Positions 38,901-48,362 of a stretch of 64,000 nucleotides of DNA are shown one piece after another. The translations under genes were made by a program, and so were the position numbers. Numbering within the stretch: the first letter of the stretch is position 1; every line of letters begins with the position of its first letter. Origin of the DNA: Tomocerus qinae (lineage: Eukaryota > Arthropoda > Collembola > Entomobryomorpha > Tomoceridae); the NCBI GenBank assembly GCA_020055645.1, contig CM034549.1:22775930-22839929 (forward strand). The letters are read 5' to 3'. A model generated the notes under the pieces. That model saw nothing but the letters and a program-made list of their open reading frames with translations. It did no database searches and was not told the DNA's origin.

Positions 38901-39853
38901 ATACTCTTTCAAAAACGTGATTAAAATGGGATTTTGCAAAAATTAATGAATGAAAGCAATAGGTATACTTAAATAGGGAAATAAAGGGGATAAATAGATT
39001 AGAATAGGCTATTAGGCAGTGCATTAAATTAGGTACATATATAAGGAATAGGCTGGGCGAAAAAAAAGTTACATTTTTTAATTGATTTAATTTGGAATTG
39101 GTTAAATTAGTGCAGAAAATTAGCACTATTCTCTGCGACTACATCAAATATGGCGGAATTTCGCGAATGGCTTAGTGCTCCTCCAGCGGGTGGAGCTAAG
39201 TTTAGCATTGCAATTTGATTCGCAACATTCCCATAGTTGTCTGTCTGTGTGGATCTCCCAGTCTGTGCTCAATAGTTGTTTGACTCAACTGTGATTGCGA
39301 TTGTTAGTTTATATTATAGCCTTTTCAAAGGGTAACTTCACCTTTAGTGTGTACTATCATTAGACATCACTTTTGCAACCACCACCACTCTCCTCCACTG
39401 CTTTCCATACACACACTTTTTGCAAAGGGGTATCTCAAGAATGGCAAAACACTCTTTCATGCAATTATTATGTCTCTCTCTCTCACATAATAGACATCAT
39501 GCTATCCACATTAAACCGGCCGGCTGCATTTATTTATTTTTATATCATTTTATAAAGCACATAGTAGATACTATCATTTTTATCTGCAATTCATAGCTAT
39601 AGCTGTGTGAAAATTAAATCCAGTTCTATCAAAGAATTATTTTTATTCTACTATAATATTCTCGTACTACGAATCACTCTACTGTGGAATTAATTACAGT
39701 GTACGCTTACAACATGCACGCAACGTTTACTTTACATGTAAACATGCGATTTCACACACGATATCAGCCTCAATCCTTTAAATAAATTATTAACTAACAG
39801 GTTGGACTTGTTAACTAACTACATTTACCACTATCTTCTGTACCTCGTTAACT
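32949..39853. other. Long region without a supported gene between PLOD and the DIRS element
   Basis: It starts with the PLOD 3' UTR. From about 33.3 to 36.0 kb the sequence is very AT-rich with no frame above 102 codons and no recognisable product. A degenerate GAAT repeat lies near 36,094-36,118. At 36.2-37.1 kb base composition is less AT-rich, but I recognise nothing. A 22-codon ATG frame at 39,150-39,218 with a good start context stands out slightly. Upstream leader exons of Imp could lie here, but none can be assigned. Confidence 0.45.
33193..33198 (+). terminator. Probable PLOD polyadenylation signal
   Basis: AATAAA lies about 245 nt after the PLOD stop, with further AATAAA-like hexamers within the next 40 nt. 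Confidence 0.55.
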
Positions 39854-40040
39854 AATTAAATAATTAAACGAACTACTGAAGTTCGATATTAATTCTATGA
39901 GGGCGACTCATGGGAAGGGGTTATAGTTATATACAATGTAGTACGCCTATTTTCTGCGTCAAAACCACAATTTTTAAAGTAGCCGGTTAAAAAAGAAGCT
40001 TTCTTAATCCTCCAATTCAACCGCTACTCAGTCTTCATTT
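39854..40040. repeat. DIRS right inverted terminal repeat (3' end of element)
   Basis: About 150 bp (39,891-40,040) are the reverse complement of 44,532-44,680 except for a few differences near the tip (GAGGG versus TTCGGG, and GGGAAGG versus GGTCGG). A further 37-40 bp at the outer end are absent from the left ITR, like the extension on the right ITR of DIRS1. Confidence 0.88.
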
Positions 40041-40118
40041 ACTTTTAAGTTGTTTGCATGACTAGGGCTTTCGAATGTAATTATCGAAGATAATTAATTC
40101 AAAATTGGGTAGGGTGGG

Positions 40119-40235
40119 TAACCCCTTCCCATGAGTCGCCCTCATAGAATTAATATCGAACTTCAGTAGTTCGTTTAATTATTTAATTCTATTTCGGGCG
40201 ACTCATGGTCGGGGTTATAGTTATATACAATGTAG
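40119..40235. repeat. DIRS internal complementary region (ICR)
   Basis: Positions 40,119-40,188 are a perfect 70-bp inverse of the outer right end (39,854-39,923). Positions 40,185-40,235 are a perfect 51-bp inverse of the outer left end (44,630-44,680). The two parts share a single AATT. The ICR thus spells out the predicted junction of the two ends in the circular intermediate. Confidence 0.9.
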
Positions 40236-40312
40236 ATGTTCAAAGATTCATGCAAACATTTTAACATACAAATTACCCATTTTATTTGTAATTTGATTGT
40301 TTACATTATGAG

Positions 40313-41272
40313 CTATGAGCTACCAAATACGGATTTTCCAAATTCTTCTCTTGAGTCCATTGGTCGATGATAGAATTTTGCAAAAACATTAGATTTATCT
40401 GACCAGCCGGCAGTGGATCTAATATAGTTTATATCGATGCCATTCTTACTTGCCAATGATGTCGATGCATGACGTGTACTGTAAGCGCTGAATCTAGTGA
40501 CATCAATTCCGGCAAGTTGTAATGATTTTTTGATCCAACGAGATATAGTCTGGGTACAAACCGAGTGATATGGTTTTTGAAAACTGATGAGCACGGTTTG
40601 TTCAGCACCTCTGAGCGATTTTGTTCTCTCTAGATATTGTTCCAGGAGCGAAGCCACACAAATTTCAGGGTTGGTGGTAAATCTCGGGAGATACAAACAT
40701 GGCTGATCTCTCCCTGGTGCAGAGGTTTTAACTTTATCAGGGATGAATATTTCAACACAGTTTTCAGATATTTTTACGTTACATATTTTCATAAGTGAAA
40801 ATGTCTGAATTCTATGAGCCGTTGATAAGGCTAGTAGACAGATGAGCTTATAGGTTAGATTTTCCAATGAGAGACTCGAAACTGGGTACCAAGACTTAAA
40901 GAACTCGATAACTTGTTGCGGATCCCACAACACAGAATAGCGGGCCTTCGGAGGGTTACTGTTGGCAAAAGCCTTCATTAAGCGTTTAACCCTGTAGTCT
41001 TCACCAAAAGTCTCGTTATTTTGTACAGGTAAAATTAAAGACAACGCAGAACGCGTTGTATTCAATTTGGAGTAACTAGCAGTCTTGGAACGAATGTTCA
41101 AGTATTCTAGTACAGAACTAATGTCCGGATCAAAAACGGCGTTTGGATCGCCATTATTGTAATTCCACCAGTCTATTAATGACGTAGAGTATTGCTTGAT
41201 TGATGAGGCGGACAATGATTGGATCATTGTATCAGCTGTTGACGGTAGAATTTCTTTTCTTAATAGAGCCAT
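40313..41272 (-). CDS. DIRS tyrosine recombinase
   Basis: This enzyme would integrate the circular cDNA by site-specific recombination in place of a DDE integrase. The 319-residue frame is intact. An N-terminal helical DNA-binding part (SIKQYSTSLIDWWNY) precedes the catalytic domain. Likely active-site residues are R154 (LSTAHRIQTF), R267 (AYSTRHAS), W290 (AGWSDKSN) and the nucleophile Y301 (FAKFYHRP). The first position of the HxxR box is Tyr264 rather than the usual His, which may weaken catalysis. The start overlaps the end of the RT frame, as is common in DIRS elements. Family identity is secure; activity is uncertain. Confidence 0.88.
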   Translation of the reverse strand: MALLRKEILPSTADTMIQSLSASSIKQYSTSLIDWWNYNNGDPNAVFDPDISSVLEYLNIRSKTASYSKLNTTRSALSLILPVQNNETFGEDYRVKRLMKAFANSNPPKARYSVLWDPQQVIEFFKSWYPVSSLSLENLTYKLICLLALSTAHRIQTFSLMKICNVKISENCVEIFIPDKVKTSAPGRDQPCLYLPRFTTNPEICVASLLEQYLERTKSLRGAEQTVLISFQKPYHSVCTQTISRWIKKSLQLAGIDVTRFSAYSTRHASTSLASKNGIDINYIRSTAGWSDKSNVFAKFYHRPMDSREEFGKSVFGSS

Positions 41273-43106
41273 CCTGATAGTTTCGCTACCACCAGGGAAA
41301 GTTGACTTGACAGTGGGTGATGGTCTCTGAAAGGAGAAATTAGCAAATTATCCTTGGGTCCCAGTATAATAGATTCACCATCTATAACTTTCTGGAATAA
41401 TGGATACCAGGCCTGACTAGGCCAATTTGGTACAACGACAATGCCAGATACTCTTTCAGAAACAATTTTTCTGATTACCCTTGCCACCATATTAAAAGGT
41501 GGAAATGCATAAAATTTGATGCCGTCCCAGGGCACCGTGAATGCATCGACATGCACGGCATTTGGATTAGGTTTCCAAGAAACAAATTTTTTGCACTTAG
41601 AGTTACTGTGGGTTGCAAACAGGTCTATATCTGCTGTCCCAAAATACTCGCAAATTATATTGTAGTATTCTGGGGCCAATTCCCACTCTGAATGAACCTC
41701 TTTAATTCGCGACTGGTAGTCCGCGTCATAATTTTGCTTCGAAGGAATGTAAGAGGCCCTAACCCATATCGCTCTGAATTCGCAAAATCGCCATATACGT
41801 TTAGTCACTTCATGCAAATTTGGGAATTGTACACCACCCATTTTATTGATATACGACACGGCAGTCGTGTTATCAATACGTAATAAGACTCTGATGTTGT
41901 TGTGACTAGCCATGAAACTCTGCAACGCATACAATGCAGCTAACAATTCCAAAGTATTGATATGGTATATGGACTCTATCTTATTCCACCATCCATTTGC
42001 AGTGATGCCATTACAAATGGCCCCCCAACCAGTAAGGGATGCATCACTATTAATAATGACATCGTAAATATCTGTACGAATAGGGCTGGAACAATTTGGT
42101 AATTGTTGTTGCCACCACCGAAGATCAAATTTGCTAGTTTCAGATATTTCCAACTTTGAATCATAGCTGTTGAATTTTTTCAGCGCTAAAAATTTATCTC
42201 TCTCCAAGGACTTAGTATACAATAAACAATAAGGTACTGCATATCTAATAGAGATGAGCAATCCTGTTAAATGTGCAAGTTCACGAATTGCTGATGTTTT
42301 TCTCTTTAGACAAGAGATAATTGAGTTTTGTATTTTATTTCTTTTCTCCTCGGTAATACTTAGGGCCATTCTATTAGAATTAAGAATATAGCCTAAGTAA
42401 GTAATTATATTGCATGGTATTAAACATGATTTTTCAAAGTTAATTACAAAACCGAGGTAATCTAATAATTTGCAAGTGAGAGATACATTTGCGGAACATT
42501 CAGTCTGCAATTTTTCGATGAGTATAAGGTCGTCGAGGTAGTCGACAGATGTGTGACCAAGATTTCGTAAATATTTCATTACTGGCTTCATCATTTTTGT
42601 AAAAATGAAAGGAGCTATATTTAATCCGAATGGGAGACAAGTAAATTCGTAACAAGAGCCTTGCCAGCAAAACCGTAAATATTTACGAAATTTTGAGTGG
42701 ATAGGTATCAAAAAATACGCATCTTTTAAGTCAATAGTGGCCATAAAGGCATCTTGGCTTAATAAGTGCATTACCGAACGAATGTCAGTTAGTTTGAAGT
42801 GAGGAGCAGATATAAACTTGTTCAATTTCTTTAAGTTGAGAACAAATCTGTAGCCTGTATGATGACAAGAACTCCTCGTTTTCATGAACACAGGCATTAA
42901 TTGCACCTTTCTCAATCAAACTGGAAATTGCCTTTTTCATTTCAATGGCATCCAGTTCAGATAATTGAGGATCAGGTGGAACAGTAAACTGTTTTGGCTG
43001 AGTATCAAAGGGTATTTTATATCCTGAGATACAACTTAAAACAAACGAGTCGTTTGTTATGGATTTCCACTGGGGTAAATAGAATTGAAGGCGGCCAGCT
43101 AGCTTT
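41260..43106 (-). pseudogene. DIRS reverse transcriptase / RNase H / methyltransferase-like ORF with a frame break
   Basis: The main frame is 42,915-41,260. It shows FVLNLKKLN, DLKDAYF, the RT active site YLDD (frame residues 126-129), then RNase H with D291 (INSDAS), E323 (TLELLAAL) and D348 (RIDNTTAV). A C-terminal domain with FPPF (471-474) and VPNWPSQAWYP matches the methyltransferase-like region of DIRS polyproteins. The first part of the protein, including LAGRLQFYLPQW and KKAISSLIEKGAI, is in another frame from about 43,106 and must change frame near 42,857. There the usual block between FLSS and YRFVLNLKKLN is missing, so a small out-of-frame deletion is inferred. The 3' end overlaps the recombinase frame by 13 nt. 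Confidence 0.85.
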
Positions 43107-43110
43107 ACCT

Positions 43111-44274
43111 TTAGTGTTTCGGATGGTATCTCTTCTGTTGCCCGCCCTTTCGGGGATGCGACGTCTTCCGGTATGACGGGCGCTTGAAGTTTAAAGAACT
43201 GGATTCAGACTTTGACTTCTTGGGCGCCGGGACAGTTGACGTTTTGGGCTTCGATTGAATTTCAACTGAAGCTTTTTCCATGTCCTTTGCCGCTTTGATG
43301 CGGGAAGGAAAGTCCTGTCCAAAAAGAAACTCGTCAGTTAAAGCGGACTCCGCTAACTTCCGTATGTTGGGTTTTAACTGGGGAAGGATTGATGCCTTCC
43401 GCTTTGCTGTCAGGCAATGGTGTAACCCAGCAAAGATTCGGCCAGCATCAGATATTGGTGCTATAGCCTCTGCTTCCGGTATTAACTTGGAAGTTAATAA
43501 TCGAGTTAAGCCAGTACCCAAAGCTTATAAACCGGCCAGAGTTTGGCTTTGGAAATCCTGTAACTGCTCGTCCTTTTTCTTCCCGTCTGCCAGGAGTACA
43601 AACTCCAGCTCAGGGTTTAATTTTGGGACAGCCAATTCTTTTAAATTCGATGGCGTGGCGAATTTCTTAAAAAATTCAACCTTCTCGTCTTTTAGGATGC
43701 CCTTATGAAGAATAGGTCCCCACCTGGCAGCTAATTCTTCATTTATTGGACGATCCGTATCATTCAATTTTTCTGGAAGCTTTCCTAGGTATTCCAAGAT
43801 AGAAGGATCCATAGGGACGGAAGTCTCGAGGATCTCTTCGTTGTTGTCATTGGGCCCATCGACATTTTTATTGCTTATCGACGATAAGCCTGTCATTTGG
43901 CTGTTCTCTGAATCCGGAGAAGAAGAGCGACTGGGACATTTTGTTCGTGTCTCGAAGAGATTCGAACAATGTTTCCCCGTCTCGATGAGATGGGGATTTG
44001 GTTTGTCAATCCTTTTTTCCAATTTTTCCAGTCTCTTGAGAACTTGCTTACAAAGGGCCATTGACGATGAGGAAGATACCTTGCTTGAGGATCTAGAGGA
44101 GAATCTCGAGTACGAATCATCTCCATAATGTCTCCATCTTTGCCCGTAGCTAGGAGACCTAGACCGACGTCGTTTTTCTCCATGCTGGGATCGTGAATTA
44201 TCCCTGCTAGAGTGACGGTGACGTTCCCGTCTCTCTGGAGAATTTGATTTGTTCCTTTTCCGATGAAAACTCAT
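43111..44274 (-). pseudogene. DIRS gag-like ORF with an internal stop codon
   Basis: The frame runs from the ATG at 44,274 (MSFHRKRNKSNSPERR) to the TAA at 43,113-43,111, but is split by an in-frame TAA at 43,527-43,525. The first part is Arg/Ser-rich with RSRSPS repeats and carries a short leucine/lysine helix (VLKRLEKLEKRIDK). The second ends in a basic tail (KGGQQKRYHPKH). This arrangement suits a nucleic-acid-binding structural protein. The frame is the same on both sides of the stop, so one base change explains it. Deliberate readthrough cannot be excluded but is less likely. Confidence 0.8.
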
Positions 44275-44531
44275 AGCTCTAGAAAAAACAAGTGAAGATA
44301 ACAAGAATCGATTAAAATAACATTTGCAATAAATATCAATTAATAATGATAATTGTTAGAGATTATAAATAAATGTTATATATCCTGTTTTTACTGTTGT
44401 GAATCTCAAATCAACCTTCTTTACAATATTTGGAAGGTAATCACAAAATAAAAACAACACGGATTTTTCAAAAAATGAATAATTCTGGAAGAATTTTTTA
44501 GTCAAGTGTATGGTTGACGCACAAAAAAGAC

Positions 44532-44680
44532 AATGAAGACTGAGTAGCGGTTGAATTGGAGGATTAAGAAAGCTTCTTTTTTAACCGGCTACTTTAAAAA
44601 TTGTGGTTTTGACGCAGAAAATAGGCGTACTACATTGTATATAACTATAACCCCGACCATGAGTCGCCCGAAATAGAATT
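44532..44680. repeat. DIRS left inverted terminal repeat (5' end of element)
   Basis: This is the inverse of 39,891-40,040. The outer tip reads CCCGAAATAG-AATT on the plus strand. The gag frame starts about 260 nt inside it. Confidence 0.88.
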
Positions 44681-45523
44681 ATAGTTTTTTACCACTCAAT
44701 AAGATTTTATCTCAAAAAAATCCTGAATCTACTCTAGTAGAGAAAAATCATAATGTTTGGATATATTAATATAACTAACAATGCATTCACATATATATGA
44801 AACTATTATCTATTGTGTTCTACAATTTTATTCATAAACATTTTCATTAAAATTAATTACTATTTTATAATTAATTGCCACGTTAGATAATTACTTAATT
44901 ATATAAAATTCCTTCTAAAATCCATTCTCAGGTTATCAATTGAATTGACTTATCAAAAAATAAATTTTATTACATGTATAGTCACAGGAAACAATGACAA
45001 GAGTAAACTTTGCAATATTGGAAAACCTAACTGATTTAACAACTACATTGTTTATGTGTGGCAAGTATGTACAATTAGAATAAATGTAAAGTCATTTTAT
45101 CTAATTTCAGAGCTAGGTAAATTTCAGCTATATATCGAAATGAGTAGATGCACATAAAGCTCAAAATTATAACATATTTTGTATCATGTTCAGAGTAATT
45201 TATGTAGATTTAGCCTATACTGATTAGCCTGTAGCTATACATTGCAGTAGCGTAAATATTTTATACACGCTTATATGCAATTTGAAACAGCAATTTTTGA
45301 AATTTTTGCCAGCTAATAGCTGCATAGAACTATCATTGCAAAAACATTTGTTTTAATAATGGCATTAGTTTAAGTAGTTTAAGCTCCTTTTTAAGCAGAC
45401 AATTTATAATGTCATTTAATTTACGCCAAGGGCTAGAGGGCCGCATTGCCAAATTAATATGGATATGTTTTGATGAATGTTTTGATGAAATTGCAGGCTA
45501 CACAATAGCACGGAAAAAGGAGA
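44681..45523 (+). other. Region between the DIRS element and the Imp start codon
   Basis: This AT-rich stretch has no supported coding exon. An acceptor (attgcag at 45,490-45,496) opens the first coding exon 27 nt before the Imp ATG, so the upstream leader exon(s) and promoter lie further left. Their position cannot be told. Confidence 0.5.
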
Positions 45524-48322
45524 ATGTCCGAAGACAGAAGTCGCAGCCGAAGTCGAGGAAGAGCAGCTTTCCCAAATACTACCGGTCCAAATCCAAATAC
45601 CCTGGGTACTGGAGCAGTACCCGGAAGGGGAACGGGTAACTCCAGTACTGACTTCCCTCTTAGGTTTGTTAAAATTATTTTAATTCCCAAATAATCTATT
45701 AAATGATACTAAAAATGATTCTGAGCTTTAAAAAACAAATATTTTTGAGTTTAAAACAATTTTTAAATGTTTAGAATGCTTGTGTCCAGTGAAATGGTGG
45801 GAGCAATCATCGGGAGGGGTGGGTCAACTATTAGAATAATAACTCAGGTAATATAAATTTTTCAGGTGTATTTATTATGTTGGGCAAATCAGCACTGAAT
45901 GTTGGATTGCAAATATCTTGAGACAGGAATAGCCGATAATGGTAAAATCGCTATATAACAATGACATATAATTAATTCACGAAATCAGGCCACCAGAGCA
46001 AGAGTAGACGTCCACCGAAAGGAAAACGTGGGGAGTGTGGAAAAAGCTATAACAATATATGGCAATCCTGAAAATTGCACGCAGGCATGCAAAAAAATCT
46101 TGGAAGTAATGAGTCAAGAATCCCAATCTACCAACAAAGGGTATGGTACTGAGTATGTTTCCTATTTCTATTCTCCCTCACGGTAACAAAATAAAGCAAT
46201 CATCAGCCATTGTGCTAATTATCAATTAAATAATTGTTAAGTTCACCTTTTGTATGTTTTAGGGATGTTACCCTAAAAATTTTAGCCCATAACAGCCTGA
46301 TCGGGAGAATTATCGGGAAAGGAGGAGCTACCATTAAAAAGATTATGAATGATACTGAAACCAAAATTAATGTTTCAAGGTAAATATACCGAAAAATTAA
46401 ATAAAAAGCAAAATATCTTGTTGAGGTTCCCAATTTTTTAATCTGTTTTGCGTTTGTAGTGTGAATGAGGTCTCAGGACTAAATATAGAAAGAATCATTA
46501 GCATTCGTGGTACAATTGAGGGAATGTCTGCAGCGGAGGCTCTCATATCTAGCAAACTTCGTACGTCGTATGAGAATGATCTCCAGGTATAATTCCCCAT
46601 TTTCATCTTCAGAAACTATTGAAAAGTGCAAAAACGTATTTGTTTTCGTTTTGTGTTAACAGCAAGCACTTGCCCCTGGTGTTGGTGGAATGTTTCCTGG
46701 TCTTCACCCAATGGCAATGATGAGCACCCTTGCTCCAGTTGCTCGGCCCCAATTACCCCCGCCCTTTGGACCACCAGCAGGAGGAAGTCTTCCTAACACA
46801 TCCGTTGCTAATTACCCGATGTTTAGTGGTAATCCTGCCGCCCAAGCAGCTCAGGCTATGCAAGGCCCGCAAGTACAATTAATGCAAGTAAGTCAACACA
46901 CTGAACAGGTACATACAAAATCTTCTAGACCTCATTCTCTAATTTATATTTCAATTTGCTACTTGCACGTGCATATGCATGCAAAGCTAGCAGTGTAGTT
47001 CAAATAATCGTAAAGATTATGCATCCGAACTACACAAAAATAAGTTTAAAGGACCAAATGGAAATCCTCCCATTCGAAAATCAAGGTTTAGGAAACTTCA
47101 TTGCAAATACAAAAATTTGCAATCTTCATTTTGGTCCAGTAGAGCTTTTTAGCAATTGTTATGCCTGTAAGTGTTTTTAATTGGATGTAACTGATGAATG
47201 ACATTTAATTCGCTCTACGTTAGGAAACTGTGCACATGTACATCCCTAACAATGCAGTAGGAGCAGTCATAGGGACAAAAGGTTCTTACATTAGAAATAT
47301 TATACGTTTTTCGGGAGCCTCTGTCAAAATTGCCACTGTTGTTCAAGGGGAAAAATCCGAACAACCAAATGAGAGGCAAGTTACCATTACTGGGAGTCCT
47401 GAATCGCAGTGGAAAGTAAGATCATTATTTTTTGATTAATAACCAATCAAATATTTTTCGCATTTCCCGAATTATTTTATTGAAAATGTTATAGGTAATA
47501 ACTCGGTATATAAAAAGGTCTTATTAAAATTTAGGCTCAATGCATGATTTTTGAGAAAATGCGCGAGGAAGGATTCGTGCCCCCAAATGAGGAGCCCCGG
47601 TTGACTGTTGAAATTTCTGTGCCATCAGGTAAAGTATTTAGCGAATGCAGAAATGATCTGCAAGCGATGAGACTGTAAATGCTGAAATCCCTAATACCTA
47701 TATAGCTATAAAAGACACAATGAGAAAACACACTAATTTATTTGACAAGTTTTACTAGTTCACGTTTGATTTATTTTTGTTTTATTTCTCGGTAATTAAT
47801 TTTCAATAGCCCAAGTAGGACGCGTAATAGGAAAGGGGGGAACAAATGTACGCGAGTTACAACGATTAACAGGTAAAAATGAGTTCTGTAAACTTTTTCT
47901 CCTATTTGACATTAGTTTAATTTTATTTGACTACTACAATTAGTATTTTTTCTATTTACATGTACTACTTTTCAATTTATATACCTATCTTGTACCTTTC
48001 TTTCTAGTAAGTCTTTACTTTAACAAAACAAAACTAATAAGTAATCTAACCCTTTACGCCAGCTATGGAATCCAAAATTGTAATATAGGCAATAGTAATA
48101 ATAATTCTATTTTTCCTAGGATCTATTATAAAATTTCCATCCGAAGGAAGTACAGACACCGAATCTACCGATGTTCATATTTATGGAACTTTTTACTCTG
48201 TTCAGGTATTTAATATTATTAATTAGACTAAAAGTAGAGATTGAATTTGTCTAAAATTGAATTTTGATTTTCAGTCAGCCCAACGGAGGATCCGATCCAT
48301 GCTCACAGGAAAATCCAATTAA
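45524..48322 (+). CDS. Imp: Insulin-like growth factor 2 mRNA-binding protein (IGF2BP / Imp), four KH domains
   Basis: Imp/IGF2BP proteins bind mRNAs in cytoplasmic granules and control their localisation, stability and translation. Exons: 45524-45663, 45775-45847, 45989-46152, 46263-46379, 46460-46586, 46663-46908, 47224-47415, 47535-47628, 47810-47872, 48120-48205, 48275-48322; phases agree, giving 449 residues. Four KH domains carry GxxG loops: GRGG (60-63), GKGG (144-147), GTKG (306-309) and GKGG (392-395). RVDVHRKEN and [14 protein letters not shown] are family-specific blocks. A Pro/Gln/Ala-rich linker (about 208-289) separates KH2 and KH3. The ATG at 45,524 follows an acceptor at 45,497 and an in-frame TAG at 45,506-45,508, so no RRM can precede it in this transcript. 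The N-terminus is SR-rich ([13 protein letters not shown]). AATAAA lies at 48,357-48,362. Confidence 0.96.
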
Positions 48323-48356
48323 AAAGAAATCTGTACAAAGGAAGAAATCTGTATTG

Positions 48357-48362
48357 AATAAA
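48357..48362 (+). terminator. Probable proximal Imp polyadenylation signal
   Basis: AATAAA lies 35 nt after the Imp stop codon. This would give a very short 3' UTR. Longer forms from later signals are possible. Confidence 0.5.

Larger units (their letters stand above)
39854..44680 (-). mobile_element. DIRS-type tyrosine-recombinase retrotransposon, structurally complete but mutated
   Basis: In (-) orientation the order is left ITR, gag, RT/RNase H with methyltransferase-like domain, tyrosine recombinase, internal complementary region (ICR), right ITR: the layout of DIRS1-group elements. These replicate through a circular DNA that the recombinase integrates, with no target-site duplication. 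About 150 bp at 39,891-40,040 match the inverse of 44,532-44,680 almost exactly. The ICR at 40,119-40,235 joins the inverse of both outer ends. AATT is present at both outer edges and once in the ICR. The gag frame has an internal stop, RT has a frame break and one recombinase catalytic position is substituted, so this copy is probably not autonomous. Confidence 0.93.

Noticed and set aside
39854-40188. Separate fold-back element (MITE) next to the DIRS element
   Set aside because: The 70-bp perfect inverted repeat is better explained as the right ITR tip paired with the DIRS internal complementary region, since the ICR also contains the inverse of the far left end.
43280-44128. Plus-strand frames of 95-142 codons inside the DIRS element
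   Set aside because: They are antisense shadows of the gag frame, which has the recognisable features.
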